64,000 nucleotides of DNA from Myxococcus flavus (GCF_050038885.1 NZ_CP143624.1:434001-498000); one strand, 5' to 3'. Numbered from the stretch's first letter, positions 16,643-26,640 are shown. Numbers and translations: made by a program. The notes: generated from the sequence alone by a model not told the origin.

Positions 16643-19600
16643 ATGTTCGTCGAATTCTTCATCCGTAGGCCCGTCTTCGCCATCGTCTGCTCCATCCTGC
16701 TGACGCTGGTGGGCCTGATTGCCATCCCCACGCTGCCCATCGCCCAGTACCCGGACCTGGCGCCTCCGCAGGTGACGGTGTCGAGCACCTACGTGGGCGC
16801 GAGCGCCGAGGTGGTGGAGAGCGCCGTCACCATCCCGCTGGAGCAGGAGCTCAACGGCGTGGAGGGCATGCGCTACATCACCTCCACCAGCAGCAACGAC
16901 GGCTCCAGCCAGATCACCATCACCTTCGACGCCACCCGCGACATCGAGGTGGCGGCCGTCGACGTGCAGAACCGCGTCAGCCGCGCCGCGGCGCGCCTGC
17001 CCTCGCAGGTGAACCAGACGGGCATCGTCGTCAACAAGGCCTCCAGCCAGATGCTGCTGACGGTGGGCCTGTACAGCCCGGACAACCGCTACGACGCCAA
17101 GTTCCTCAGCAACTACGCCGACGTGAGCCTGAAGGACGCCATCAAGCGCGTGCCCGGCGTGGGCGACGTCCGCATCTTCGGCGAGCGCAAGTTCTCCATG
17201 CGCCTGTGGCTGGACCCCACGGAGCTGGCGCGGCGCAAGCTCACGCCCCAGGACGTGACGCGCGCGCTCCAGGAGCAGAACCTGCAGGTGGCCGCGGGCC
17301 AGATTGGCCAGCCGCCGTCCACTGACGACCAGCCCTACCAGCTCGCGGTGCGAGCCCGGGGCCGGCTGGTGGAGCCGCAGGAGTTCGGCGACATCGTCCT
17401 GATGCGGGACACGGACGGCACGAGCGTCCGGGTGAAGGACGTGGGCCGCGTGGAGCTGGGCGCGGAGAACTACGGCACCCTCCTGCGGTTCAATGGCAAG
17501 ACGGGCGTGGGCCTGGGCATCTTCCAGCTGCCCACCGCCAACGCGCTGGACGTGCGTGACGGCGTGTACGCGGAGCTGGAGCGCCTGTCGAAGCAGTTCC
17601 CGCCCGGCATGCAGTTCCAGACGGGCACCGACACCACCCTGGCCGTCCGCGCCTCCATCAACGAGGTCATCAAGACGCTGGTGGAAGCCATCGTCCTCGT
17701 CATCCTCGTCATCTTCCTGTTCCTGCACGGCTGGCGCAGCGTGCTCATCACCGCCTTCACCCTCCCCGTCTCGCTGATAGGCACCTTCGCCTTCGTCCAC
17801 CTGATGGGCTTCTCCATCAACACCCTCACCCTCTTCGGCCTCACGCTGGCCACGGGTCTGGTGGTGGACGACGCCATCGTCGTCATCGAGAACATCGAGC
17901 GGTTGATGGTGGAGCGGCACCTGTCCCCCGTACAGGCCGCGCGCGAGGGCATGAAGGAGGTGGCCGGCGCGGTCATCGCCATCTCCATCGTGCTGGTGGC
18001 GGTGTTCGTCCCGGTGGCGCTCTTCCCGGGCACCACCGGCGCCATCTACCGCCAGTTCGCGCTGACCATCGCCGCCTCCGTTGCCCTCTCCACCTTCTGC
18101 GCCCTCACGCTCACCCCCGCGCTCAGCGCGCGGATGCTGAAGCACCACGAGGGCGAGAAGTGGGTCTTCTTCCGCTGGGTGGACAAGGTCCTGGACGGCA
18201 CGAAGGCGATGTATGGCCGGGGCCTGCGCAGGATGCTGAAGCACCCCTACCTGGTCCTGCTCGCCTTCCTGGCGTGCATCGGCGGCACGGTGCTGCTCTT
18301 CCGCGTCGCGCCCACGGGCTTCATCCCCGACGAGGACCAGGGCTACATCATGGTCTCCATCCAGGGCCCCGAGGGCATGTCGCTCGCCCAGACGGAGAAG
18401 GTGCTGATCGAGGCGGAGGCGATTCTGCAGGCGCAGCCCGAGGTGCGCGCCATGTTCGCCATCGGTGGCTTCTCCGTGATGGGCAGCGGCCCCAACATGG
18501 CCATGATCTTCACGTCGCTGACGCCGTGGGAGGAGCGCACGGGCAAGGACCAGTCGGTGGCCGCGCTGGTGGAGCGGCTGCGTGGCCCGCTGAGCCAGAT
18601 TGGCGGCGCGCGCGTGCTGCCCTTCCAGCCACCCGCCATCCGCGGCGTCGGCAGCGTGGGCGGCTTCCAGTACATCGTCGAGGACGTCGACGGCACCAGC
18701 TCACTGGATGACCTGGCCGCGGCCACGCAGATGCTGGTGGCGAAGGCCAACGAGCAGGGCCAGCTGCGCGGCGTCTTCAGCACGTTCAACGCGGACACGC
18801 CGCTGCTGGACGTGGAGGTGGACCGGCAGAAGGCGAAGGCGCTCGGGGTGCCCATCGAGCAGGTGTTCGGCACCATGCAGGTCTACATGGGCAGCCAGTA
18901 CGTCAACGACTTCAACTACGCCAACCGCACCTACCGCGTGTACGTCCAGGCGGAGCAGCAGTTCCGGGACAACCCGGCCGACATCGGCGCCTTCTACGTG
19001 CGCAGCGACACCGGGGACATGATTCCGCTGGAGTCGCTGGTGAAGGTGGAGCCCACCGTGTCCGCCCAGGTCATCCGCCACTACAACCTGTTCCGCTCGG
19101 CGGAAGTCAACGGGCAGCCGGCACCGGACGTGTCCTCCGGCCAGGCGCTGGAGGCCATGGAGACGCTGGCGGCGCAGCACCTGCCCCAGGGCATGAGCGC
19201 GGAGTGGACGGGCATCAGCCTGGAGCAGAAGGAGAGCGGTGGCCAGACGGCCATCATCTTCGCGCTGGGCCTGCTGTTCGTGTTCCTGGTGCTCGCGGCG
19301 CAGTACGAGAGCTTCAGCCTGCCGCTGGTCGTCATCTTCTCCGTGCCCCTGGCCATCATGGGCGCGCTGGGGTTGCAGCTGGCACGCGGGCTCGCCAACG
19401 ACGTGTTCTGCCAGGTCGGGCTCGTGATGCTGGTGGGTCTGGCGAGCAAGAACGCCATCCTCATCGTGGAGTTCGCCGAGCAGCTCCGGGAGGGCGGGAA
19501 GAACGCCATCGACGCGGTGGTGGAGGCGGCGGAGGTCCGCCTGCGCCCCATCCTGATGACGTCCATCGCCTTCCTCCTGGGCGTGGTGCCGCTGATGACG

Positions 19601-19789
19601 GCCTCCGGCGCTGGCGCGGCGTCGCGCAACTCGCTGGGCACGGCGGTGTTCGGCGGCATGCTGGTGTCCACGGTGGTGAACTTCGTGTTCATCCCCGGGC
19701 TCTACGTGCTGATGCAGAAGCTGCGCGGTGACGCGAAGCGGTCCACCGGTGAGGACGAGGCGGTGCCCACGCCCGCCGCGTCGCACTGA
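16643..19789 (+). CDS. RND multidrug efflux pump, HAE1/AcrB-like
   Basis: A 1048-residue inner-membrane proton antiporter. It starts with FVEFFIRRPVFAIV, has twelve hydrophobic segments in two groups around two large periplasmic loops, and carries the TM4 proton-relay pair in GLVVDDAIVVIEN (about residues 404-416). VGLASKNAILIVEFAEQL marks TM10. The docking and porter loops are full length, so the pump looks intact. It is the third gene of the channel, adaptor, pump operon and is followed by a hairpin terminator. The HAE1 class exports hydrophobic and amphiphilic compounds; the actual substrate is unknown. Confidence 0.95.
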   Translation: MFVEFFIRRPVFAIVCSILLTLVGLIAIPTLPIAQYPDLAPPQVTVSSTYVGASAEVVESAVTIPLEQELNGVEGMRYITSTSSNDGSSQITITFDATRDIEVAAVDVQNRVSRAAARLPSQVNQTGIVVNKASSQMLLTVGLYSPDNRYDAKFLSNYADVSLKDAIKRVPGVGDVRIFGERKFSMRLWLDPTELARRKLTPQDVTRALQEQNLQVAAGQIGQPPSTDDQPYQLAVRARGRLVEPQEFGDIVLMRDTDGTSVRVKDVGRVELGAENYGTLLRFNGKTGVGLGIFQLPTANALDVRDGVYAELERLSKQFPPGMQFQTGTDTTLAVRASINEVIKTLVEAIVLVILVIFLFLHGWRSVLITAFTLPVSLIGTFAFVHLMGFSINTLTLFGLTLATGLVVDDAIVVIENIERLMVERHLSPVQAAREGMKEVAGAVIAISIVLVAVFVPVALFPGTTGAIYRQFALTIAASVALSTFCALTLTPALSARMLKHHEGEKWVFFRWVDKVLDGTKAMYGRGLRRMLKHPYLVLLAFLACIGGTVLLFRVAPTGFIPDEDQGYIMVSIQGPEGMSLAQTEKVLIEAEAILQAQPEVRAMFAIGGFSVMGSGPNMAMIFTSLTPWEERTGKDQSVAALVERLRGPLSQIGGARVLPFQPPAIRGVGSVGGFQYIVEDVDGTSSLDDLAAATQMLVAKANEQGQLRGVFSTFNADTPLLDVEVDRQKAKALGVPIEQVFGTMQVYMGSQYVNDFNYANRTYRVYVQAEQQFRDNPADIGAFYVRSDTGDMIPLESLVKVEPTVSAQVIRHYNLFRSAEVNGQPAPDVSSGQALEAMETLAAQHLPQGMSAEWTGISLEQKESGGQTAIIFALGLLFVFLVLAAQYESFSLPLVVIFSVPLAIMGALGLQLARGLANDVFCQVGLVMLVGLASKNAILIVEFAEQLREGGKNAIDAVVEAAEVRLRPILMTSIAFLLGVVPLMTASGAGAASRNSLGTAVFGGMLVSTVVNFVFIPGLYVLMQKLRGDAKRSTGEDEAVPTPAASH

Positions 19790-19822
19790 GTGCCCAGGCC
19801 TCCGGGACTCCGGAAATGAGGC

Positions 19823-19862
19823 GGCCTGGCTCCTCGCACGAGGGGCCGGGCCGCGTTCTTTT
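19823..19862 (+). terminator. Rho-independent terminator of the RND operon
   Basis: Stem GGCCTGGCTCCTCG with CGAGGGGCCGGGCC (two G-U pairs), loop of two bases, then a T-rich run at 19856-19862. It lies 33 bases after the pump stop codon. Confidence 0.8.
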
Positions 19863-20209
19863 CAAGCAATCAATCAGCCCAACCGCGGCGATGACTCCTG
19901 AACGCCCTACGCACCTATCGGTGGAGCCTCCGGTGTCCTCGGGTAGGGCAGTGCGCAAGGCGCTCTTCACGCTCGCATTGCGTTGCTCCCAATGTAGGAC
20001 AGAGGCATAGACCACCAGTGCCCAGGCGCAGCCTGCACGCGCCTGAAACGAGTGCCCCGTCTCTCCTCCGAGCGGACAAGCGCCCCCGCCTCGGAGAGCC
20101 TTACATTGAGGCGGGACTGGGCGTGCCAGGGCCACAGCAGAGCAAGTACCCCGCATCGCTCTCAAGTTTGAACGGATGGTCACTGTGAACCGAAGTCTGC
20201 CGCTGAGTC

Positions 20210-20600
20210 TAGTTGAGCTATGCGCCAGAGGATTCGCGGCGTGTCGCGTTCGGATGCGCCGAGGAATTTTTGCGTGAGAAGCCCAGCCGGGACAGTGTCC
20301 GCTGCATGGAAGCCCGGCTGGCCGTGATGCTGGTGCGCGCCGTCAGCCCCTCCAGCAGAGCCTCCACGGTGGCATTCGGCGACTTGGCCACCAAACGCAT
20401 GAGTTCCTCGGCCACCTTGTCCTGGATGGGCGAAAGTTACCGCCCTGTGGCCTGGGCGTGACGTCACGCGTCTCTCGGCGGAATCTCAGGATGCAACTGA
20501 CCGGGGCCGCCCTAATGCCCATCAGATGGGCAATTCGCCGGCACGTCAGGCCCGCCTCCCAAAGGTTCGGCCGATGGCTTGCCGCAAATTCTCCGGGCTG
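20210..20600 (-). pseudogene. IS630-family transposase remnant A (frameshifted N-terminal part)
   Basis: Two leftward frames carry the N-terminal DNA-binding half of an IS630/Tc1-mariner type transposase. The first reads EAGLTCRRIAHLMGI and then RRETRDVTPRPQGGNF, the conserved linker (VAPRPQGG in intact copies). After a frameshift near 20410 it continues as MAEELMRLVAKSPNATVEAL and SRASMQRTLSRLGFSRKN. The DDE catalytic half is missing. No terminal inverted repeats or target duplications could be identified. The stretch has lower GC and mixed codon use compared with the flanks. Confidence 0.7.
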
Positions 20601-20710
20601 GGAAATCCAATGCGCGCCCTTGATGCAAATCAGAACCCGCCAATCGAGCCATCCGTGCCTTGGAGTAGCCGCTGCAATGAACTGCCCAGGCAACCGGAAG
20701 TGGTCTGGCA

Positions 20711-20990
20711 TTACTTGGCTACAATGCATGACATGCAAAGAACCTCATTACCCAACGCTCGGTTGGTATCGCCACCACACGCGCCTTCGCTCAGGAGTAC
20801 TACCACCTGACGCCTTAGAGTGGGCGTCAGTCGCGAGGATCGCCCTGGCCATCGGCGCGCACGCTGGCTGTCCAGACGCAATCGCGCGCTCCGCTTGTTC
20901 ACCGCAACACCAGACACACCCAGACTGCGAGCAACCCGCCCCTGCTGCACTCTGCGACGTAGAAGGCGCGTCGACTTTACAGCAGCATTC
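20711..20990 (-). pseudogene. IS630-family transposase remnant B (different lineage)
   Basis: A leftward frame reads RLLRRRVQQGRVARSLGV, then RARRWPGRSSRLTPTLRRQ and VVLLSEGACGGDTN. It resembles the helix-turn-helix and linker (GRPPKLSPEQRxxLxxLL) of a second kind of IS630 transposase, distinct from remnant A. The frame then loses similarity and the catalytic domain is absent. The rest of 19790-21088 shows no intact gene, so the interval is an insertion-sequence graveyard. Confidence 0.6.
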
Positions 20991-21088
20991 GTGGTTCTGC
21001 TCGGCGCAGAGGTGGCGAGGCTTCAAGCCATGAGACGCCTTCCTCACGAACTCAACAGCCCCGCCTTGATGTCACTCTCTAATGCTCC

Positions 21089-21544
21089 TTAGACATCCCC
21101 AATCGGCACACCGCCGCCGCAGCCACACTCCACAACCTGCGGGGAGTACGAGTACTCGGTGCAAGAAGCACCCGCAACGTTCAAACACACGCGGTAACGA
21201 TTCCGTCCCTGGAAGATCGTTCCCGTCGTCGTCCACCTGCCATCGACTAGAGTCCTGCAATTAGGCGCAGCATCGTCACACGCAGACTGCGACCCGCAGT
21301 TGACATACTCCGACCACGCCGAGCAGGATCCGTATCCAGCATCCACGCAGCTAGTGCCGGTAGAGGGCACACAGGAATCAGCCAGTGACTCCAACATGGC
21401 AGCATCTGGCACCGGAATCTCGGTGCTCAGAGCCGCATCATTCGAGATAGCCTCCTCCCCCCCCGAATGCTGCTCATCGACGGGACCGCACCCAACAAGA
21501 ACAGCCATCAACGTCAAGCCCCAAAACACTCCAAGCTTATTCAC
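21089..21544 (-). CDS. Small Cys-rich lipoprotein, unknown function
   Basis: 151 residues. GTG 21544 is chosen because GGAGG lies 8 bases upstream. The signal peptide MNKLGVFWGLTLMAVLVGCG has lipobox LVGC. A low-complexity linker is followed by about 90 residues with eight cysteines, spaced as in a small disulfide-bonded domain (CVPSTGTSCVDAGYGSCSAW, NCGSQSACDDAAPNC, VCLNVAGASC, ECGCGGG). Codon use is less GC-biased than in the neighbours, and the gene abuts the IS remnants, so it may be recently acquired. No family was recognised. Confidence 0.7.
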   Translation of the reverse strand: MNKLGVFWGLTLMAVLVGCGPVDEQHSGGEEAISNDAALSTEIPVPDAAMLESLADSCVPSTGTSCVDAGYGSCSAWSEYVNCGSQSACDDAAPNCRTLVDGRWTTTGTIFQGRNRYRVCLNVAGASCTEYSYSPQVVECGCGGGVPIGDV

Positions 21545-22073
21545 AGGCAACACCTCCGGCCTGCCGCCCAAAGCCGTATCAGCGGCCCGCCATCAAATGA
21601 TCACGGACCATAGTGTCATTTCCAGGGATGCGGCGACTTGCCCCAATCAATGGGGTTCCCAGGCCAATTTCGCATTTTCCCTGCCAACTCACAATAAATA
21701 CTTTCCAAACAAAACGATCTGCCACTCAACCTAATTTCACTTGCATCGCCCCCCAAAAGCCTCTCATTCAATATCAGAGAAAAAATCCAGACACGCCGAC
21801 TGGCATTCGGGGCTCCCCTCTCCATCAACTGGTGGCCCATTCCAGCGCCCCCACAGGCCGTATGGCGACTGCGTCAAGCCGTCGCGGCAATGTTGTGGCT
21901 TGTCTACGCGTAAATTGTCGTGGTCCTCGTCCCTGGGGGAATGCAATGACCCCATCCTGGAGTACGCTATGACCCACTGGAGGTAGCCCCTCCCCCCTGG
22001 CGGCCCCCGAGCAGGCGCCCTGCGCCCCCTGGAGACGAGACTTGCGCCTGGACCGCCCGCCGCGTAGCGAGCA
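21545..22073. other. AT-richer gene-free stretch
   Basis: About 530 bases of below-average GC between the Cys-rich lipoprotein and the histidine kinase. Short open frames exist on both strands but none has coding bias or a recognisable product. It should hold the divergent promoters of the two flanking genes. No terminator or clear palindrome was found. Confidence 0.5.
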
Positions 22074-23621
22074 ATGCCCGTGAAGCTCTCCCTCGCGACA
22101 CGCATCTTCCTGGGCTACGCCGTGGTGCTCGGCACCTTCGGGCTGGTGTCCCTGTTCAGCGTGACGGAGCTCCACCGCAACCGGCTCGAAATCCGGCTGG
22201 TGAGCCAGGGCTACCTCCAGCTCTCCCAGGACGCCGCGGAGCTGGAGACGTTCCACGCCACCCAGGAAAAGGACACCGAGCGCCTGCTCCAGGAAGGCAG
22301 CGTCGAGGCCCGCCGCGCCTTCATCCGCCTGGCCCGGCTCTACAACCCACCCCTCATGTCCCAGCGGCTCGCCGCCGCCCAGGCCAAGGCGCACGAGGTG
22401 CTGGCCTCCGCGCCCGACAGCGAGGTGCCCTTCATCCGCGGCCTGGAGGCGCGCTTCGGCGAGCTCCAGGCCCGCTACCGCGACTACGGCCGCGCCGCCG
22501 AGGCCGTCTTCGCCGCCCTGTCCGCGGAGGTCCCCGACCGCGAGCAGGTGGCCCTGGCCACCGCCGAGCTGCGGCAGCTGGAGAACTCCATCGGCCGCGA
22601 GATTCGCGTGCTGCGCGCCGCCCTCTCCAACCGCATCCGCGAGCGCGTGGACGGCGCCGAGGAGCGCGAGCGCACCACCGGCCTGTTCATCATCGGCTTC
22701 TCCGTGGCCGCCATCGCCGTGGGCGTGGGCGCCACCGCCTGGTCCGCCCGGACGCTGCGCCCCATGCGCAACCTCATCCGGGGCGTGTCCCGCATTGGCC
22801 GCGGCGACTACAACGCCCAGCTCGGCGTGCGTGGCGATGACGAGGTCGCCGTCCTGGCCCGCGAGTTCGACCAGATGGCGCGCTCGCTCCAGGCCCGCGA
22901 GGCCCAGCTCAAGGCCCAGGCCGAGGCCCTCATGCGCGCCGAGCAGCTCGCCGCCGTGGGCCGCATCTCCGCGCAAATCGTCCACGAGGTGCGCAACCCC
23001 CTGTCCTCCATTGGCCTCAACGTGGAGCTGCTCCAGGACGGCCTGGAGCGGGCGGCCTTCGCCTCCCCCGACGACGCGGCCGAGGTGAAGGACCTCATCT
23101 CCGCCGTCACCCAGGAGGTGGACCGGCTGGCCGACGTCACCGAGCAGTACCTGCGCATGGCCCGTCCCCCCCGGCCGGACCTGGACCCGCGGGACGTCAC
23201 GGCGGTGCTGGACAATGTCCTCGACTTCTCCCGGGAGGAGCTGGAGCGTGCGGGCGTGGACGTGGTGCGCGAGTTCGCCCCGGACACGCCCCCCGTCCTG
23301 GCGGACGAGGGGCAGCTCCGGCAGGTCTTCCTCAACCTGCTGCGCAACAGCCGCGAGGCCATGCCCTCCGGCGGCCGGCTCACCGTCGTCACCCGGCCCC
23401 TGGAAGACGCCGTGGAAGTCACGGTGCGGGATACCGGACAGGGCATGACGGAGGACGTCCGCCAGCACCTCTTCGAGCCCTTCTTCACCACCAAGGAGGG
23501 CGGAACGGGGCTGGGACTGGCCGTGAGCCAGCAAATCCTCCAGGCGCACGGCGGCTCGCTCTCCTGCCAGAGTATTCCCGGCCAGGGCACGGCCTTCGTG
23601 TTAAGGCTTCCTCGCGCATGA
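22074..23621 (+). CDS. Membrane sensor histidine kinase (HAMP-HisKA-HATPase)
   Basis: 515 residues. TM1 is at about 9-29 (IFLGYAVVLGTFGLVSLFSV) and a periplasmic helical sensor of about 170 residues follows. TM2 is at about 203-223 (TGLFIIGFSVAAIAVGVGA), then a HAMP domain. The HisKA domain has its phospho-acceptor His in IVHEVRNPLSSIGLNVELLQ (about residue 304). The ATPase has the N box NLLRNSREAMP, G1 DTGQGM and G2 GGTGLGLAVS. No response-regulator gene is adjacent, so its partner is elsewhere. Its stop overlaps the start of the peptidase gene (ATGA), so the two are co-translated. Confidence 0.92.
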   Translation: MPVKLSLATRIFLGYAVVLGTFGLVSLFSVTELHRNRLEIRLVSQGYLQLSQDAAELETFHATQEKDTERLLQEGSVEARRAFIRLARLYNPPLMSQRLAAAQAKAHEVLASAPDSEVPFIRGLEARFGELQARYRDYGRAAEAVFAALSAEVPDREQVALATAELRQLENSIGREIRVLRAALSNRIRERVDGAEERERTTGLFIIGFSVAAIAVGVGATAWSARTLRPMRNLIRGVSRIGRGDYNAQLGVRGDDEVAVLAREFDQMARSLQAREAQLKAQAEALMRAEQLAAVGRISAQIVHEVRNPLSSIGLNVELLQDGLERAAFASPDDAAEVKDLISAVTQEVDRLADVTEQYLRMARPPRPDLDPRDVTAVLDNVLDFSREELERAGVDVVREFAPDTPPVLADEGQLRQVFLNLLRNSREAMPSGGRLTVVTRPLEDAVEVTVRDTGQGMTEDVRQHLFEPFFTTKEGGTGLGLAVSQQILQAHGGSLSCQSIPGQGTAFVLRLPRA

Positions 23622-24949
23622 GCTTCACTACGTACCGGGACGTGCTGCCCTCCGGGCTGCGCGTCGTCACCGTCGAGACGCCCCACCTGCACACGGCCCT
23701 GCTGGCCGTCTACGTGCGGACCGGCAGCCGCCATGAGACACTGGTCAACAACGGCGTCAGCCACTACCTGGAGCACCTCTTCTTCCGCGGCAGCGAAGGC
23801 TGGCCGGACACCGTGAAGATGAACGCGGCCGTCGAGGAGGTGGGCGGCAACCTCAACGGCGTCACCACCCGGGACCACGGGTACTACTACACGCCCATCC
23901 ACCCCGCGCACGTGCGCGTGGGCCTGGACATCATCGGCGACATGCTCACCCGGCCCCGCCTCACCGACATGGAGGTGGAGCGGCAGATCATCCTCGAGGA
24001 GATGCTCGACGAGGTGGACGAGAAGGGCCGGGACATCGACCTGGACAACCTGTCCAAGCACCTGCTCTTCCCCGGCCACCCGCTGGCCCTGAAGATCGCC
24101 GGCACGCGCGAGTCGGTGACGAACCTGACCCACGACCAGATCCTGGAGCACTTCGCCCAGCACTACGTGGCGGGGAACATCGTCGTCACCGCCGCGGGCC
24201 GGGTGCGGCACTCGGAAGTCCTGGAGATGAGCGAGCGCGCCTTCGCCCGCCTCCCGCGCGGCCCGTCCAGCGTCGAGGCGCCGCCGCCCCCCACCCCGCC
24301 CGGTCCCCGCCTCCACTTCGTCAGCCACGACGAATCCCAGACGGAGTTCCGCCTCAACTTCCGCGGCGTCCCCGAGCAGCACGAGGACTACCCGGCGCTG
24401 CAGATCATCCGGCGCGTGCTGGATGACGGCCTGTCCTCGCGGCTGCCGTTCGAAATCGTGGAGAAGCGCGGGCTGGCCTACTCCGTCAGCGCGTCGCTGG
24501 ACGCCTACCACGACGCGGGCCTCTTCGAGATTGAAGCCGCCAGCGCCCCGGAGAAGGCCGCCACGGTCATCACCGAGGCCTTCCGCGTGCTGTCCACGCT
24601 CTGTGAGAACGAGGTGGGCGAAGAGGAGCTGGCGCGCGCCAAGCGCCGGCACCGCATGCTGCTGGAGTTCTCCCAGGACTCGCCGGGCGAGCTGGCCGGC
24701 TGGTTCGGCGGCACGGAGCTGTTCCGCACGCCGGAGTCCTTCAACCACCGCGCCGACCTGGTGGACGCCCAGTCCGCCGCCCGCGTGCGCGAGGTGGCCC
24801 GGCGCTACTTCAACCGGGAGAACCTCACGGTGGTGGCGGTGGGCCAGCGCAAGGGCCTCAAGGCCCTGGAGCGCGTGGTGGCGGAGGCCCCCGGCCTTCC
24901 CGGACCGGAGGCGCCCGCGGTCGCCGCCGTCAGCGGCCGCCGCGGATGA
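23618..24949 (+). CDS. M16 family zinc peptidase (insulinase-like, processing-peptidase type)
   Basis: 443 residues. The inverted zinc motif HxxEH is HYLEH (residues 49-53). The distal Glu lies in VERQIILEEMLDE (about 120-132). A second, non-catalytic M16 domain follows (SHDESQTEFRLNFRG onward). No signal peptide is seen, so a cytoplasmic location is likely. It is translationally coupled to the histidine kinase by a 4-base overlap. Its 3' end overlaps the convergent TPR gene by 20 bases. Confidence 0.92.
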   Translation: MSFTTYRDVLPSGLRVVTVETPHLHTALLAVYVRTGSRHETLVNNGVSHYLEHLFFRGSEGWPDTVKMNAAVEEVGGNLNGVTTRDHGYYYTPIHPAHVRVGLDIIGDMLTRPRLTDMEVERQIILEEMLDEVDEKGRDIDLDNLSKHLLFPGHPLALKIAGTRESVTNLTHDQILEHFAQHYVAGNIVVTAAGRVRHSEVLEMSERAFARLPRGPSSVEAPPPPTPPGPRLHFVSHDESQTEFRLNFRGVPEQHEDYPALQIIRRVLDDGLSSRLPFEIVEKRGLAYSVSASLDAYHDAGLFEIEAASAPEKAATVITEAFRVLSTLCENEVGEEELARAKRRHRMLLEFSQDSPGELAGWFGGTELFRTPESFNHRADLVDAQSAARVREVARRYFNRENLTVVAVGQRKGLKALERVVAEAPGLPGPEAPAVAAVSGRRG

Positions 24950-26255
24950 TGACCGGGCCCGAGGACTTCTTCTTGGGCTTGGGCAGCAGCGCGGTGAGCT
25001 TCTTCTGGGTGCGGAGGTACTCCTCGTTCTCCGGCTCCCGCTTCAGGGCCTCCTCGATGAGCTTGAGGCCCTGCGACACCTTGGTCTGCATCCGGGCATA
25101 GAGCGCGGCGAGCTGAGCCTTCTCCTCGATGGTGGCCTCGCTCAGGGTCAGCAGCCGCTCCAGCGACTCCTGCGCGTCCGACACGCGATCCGCCTTCAGG
25201 TGCATCCGCCACATGCGCGAGTGCACCGGGGCGAAGCGTGGTTCGGAAGAGAGGGCGAAGCGATAGGCCTCCTCCGCGCCGCGGCGGTCGCCCTGCTCCT
25301 CCAGCGAGCGCCCTCGCACATAGAGCGCCCGCGCCAGCCGGGGGTTGAGCTGGAGCGCCTGGTCCACCAGCGCCTGGGCATCCGTCCGGCGCCCCTGGAG
25401 GAGCACCGTCTCCGCCAGCCACGCCAGCGCGTCCGCGTTCTGCGGCTGAGCCTTCACCAGCGTGCGCAAGGCCTCCTCCGCGTCCGGCGCGCGCCCCAGC
25501 GCCAGCAGCACCCGCGCCCGCAGCGTCACGGCGTCCGGCCGCAAGGCGTCATCGCCCTTCACCGCGTTCAGGTCGGCCTCGGCCAGCTCCGGAAAGCCAC
25601 TGACGAGGAAGTAGCGAGCCCGCAGCAGCCGCGCGGAGGCCAGCGACGGATCCTGGTTGAGGAGCCGGTCCATGAGGTTGGCGGCCAGCAGCTCGTCGCC
25701 CTTCAGCCAGAGCACCTCGGCCTCCACGGACTTGGCCTCGGCGTCGTCGGGATTCTCACGCAGGATGCTCTCCAGCGTCTTGAAGGCTGCATCAATCTGG
25801 CCCTCGCGCGCCTGGAGCCGGGCCAGCCGCAGGACGTCCGCGTCGGGCAGGTTGCCCGCGTCCCGCATGGCGATGAGCGCCGCGAGCGCGTCCCGCGTGA
25901 GGCCCTGCTGGAGGTAGATGTCGGCCAGCTGGCGCTGAATCGTCGGGTCGGTCCCGGGGGACATGGACGCGGCCTGCTTCAACGCGAGAATCGCGGCGCC
26001 CTCGTTGCCCGCCATGCGGTGGGCCTGCGCCATCAGCAGGTGCGGCTCCGGACTGTCGGGTGCCGCGGTGGCGGCTCTGCGCAGTGCGGCAAGCGCGGCA
26101 TTCGCCTGGCCGCTGGACAGGTGGCTGCGCGCCTCGGTCAACGCGTCCTGGGCCCGCTGGGCCCGGTTCTCCGCGGCGGCCACTTCCGGTTCCTTGCAAG
26201 CAAGCAGCGGAAGGAGCGCCAGGGTCCACGGTCTGATTCGAAAAAGACGGTGCAT
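24930..26255 (-). CDS. TPR-repeat lipoprotein
   Basis: 441 residues with the signal peptide MHRLFRIRPWTLALLPLLAC (lipobox LLAC). About nine tetratricopeptide repeats follow (for example ALAALRRAATAAPDSPEPHL, DALAWLAETVLLQGRRTDAQ, EEAYRFALSSEPRFAPVHS). The tail is basic (PKPKKKSSGPVIIRGGR). It is probably a periplasmic or outer-membrane scaffold. Promoter space is shared with the small divergent gene at 26296. Confidence 0.85.
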   Translation of the reverse strand: MHRLFRIRPWTLALLPLLACKEPEVAAAENRAQRAQDALTEARSHLSSGQANAALAALRRAATAAPDSPEPHLLMAQAHRMAGNEGAAILALKQAASMSPGTDPTIQRQLADIYLQQGLTRDALAALIAMRDAGNLPDADVLRLARLQAREGQIDAAFKTLESILRENPDDAEAKSVEAEVLWLKGDELLAANLMDRLLNQDPSLASARLLRARYFLVSGFPELAEADLNAVKGDDALRPDAVTLRARVLLALGRAPDAEEALRTLVKAQPQNADALAWLAETVLLQGRRTDAQALVDQALQLNPRLARALYVRGRSLEEQGDRRGAEEAYRFALSSEPRFAPVHSRMWRMHLKADRVSDAQESLERLLTLSEATIEEKAQLAALYARMQTKVSQGLKLIEEALKREPENEEYLRTQKKLTALLPKPKKKSSGPVIIRGGR

Positions 26256-26295
26256 CGCTGAGCGACAGGGTACCGGATGTTATCCTCCCCCGTCG

Positions 26296-26640
26296 ATGGA
26301 CCCATTCGTTCGGCGCCTCGTGGAGAGGCTCCATGACCCCAGCAAGCCGCTGTCGCGAAACCGGCACTTCCACACGTTCGACACCCCCGAGGGGCGAGCG
26401 GCGCTGAAGGTCGTCCGTCGGCTGCGCAGCCTCCAGAAGGACATCCTCGCGTGCCACGCGGAGGGCCTGCGCGCGCGCATCTTCCGCCGGGCGAATGGGA
26501 AGGGCGAACACCGCATCGAGCTGCTCATGGAGCGGCTCTCCGGCCGCCGCGTGTCCCTGCTCCAGTCCGACGAGTTCGAGCTGCTCACCGCGCTGCCGGG
26601 CGTGCGCGACGCGCTGGAAGTGCTCGACGAGGCAGCATAG
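26296..26640 (+). CDS. Conserved-looking small protein, unknown function
   Basis: 114 residues (MDPFVRRLVERLHDPSKPLS start), basic, without signal peptide or membrane segment. Coding bias is strong (high third-position GC) and it begins 40 bases from the divergent TPR gene. It contains FHTFDTPEGRAALKVVRRLR and a C-terminal acidic helix. No ribosome-binding site is evident, so translation may be leaderless or the start may be misplaced. No family recognised. Confidence 0.65.
   Translation: MDPFVRRLVERLHDPSKPLSRNRHFHTFDTPEGRAALKVVRRLRSLQKDILACHAEGLRARIFRRANGKGEHRIELLMERLSGRRVSLLQSDEFELLTALPGVRDALEVLDEAA

Noticed and set aside
15743..18244. Antisense frame of about 830 codons opposite the RND adaptor and pump genes
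   Set aside because: His/Arg/Gln/Glu-rich translation typical of a shadow; the sense strand encodes intact, recognisable proteins.
20458..21033. Plus-strand frame of 191 codons in the IS region
   Set aside because: No coding bias and opposite to transposase remnants that are recognisable on the minus strand.
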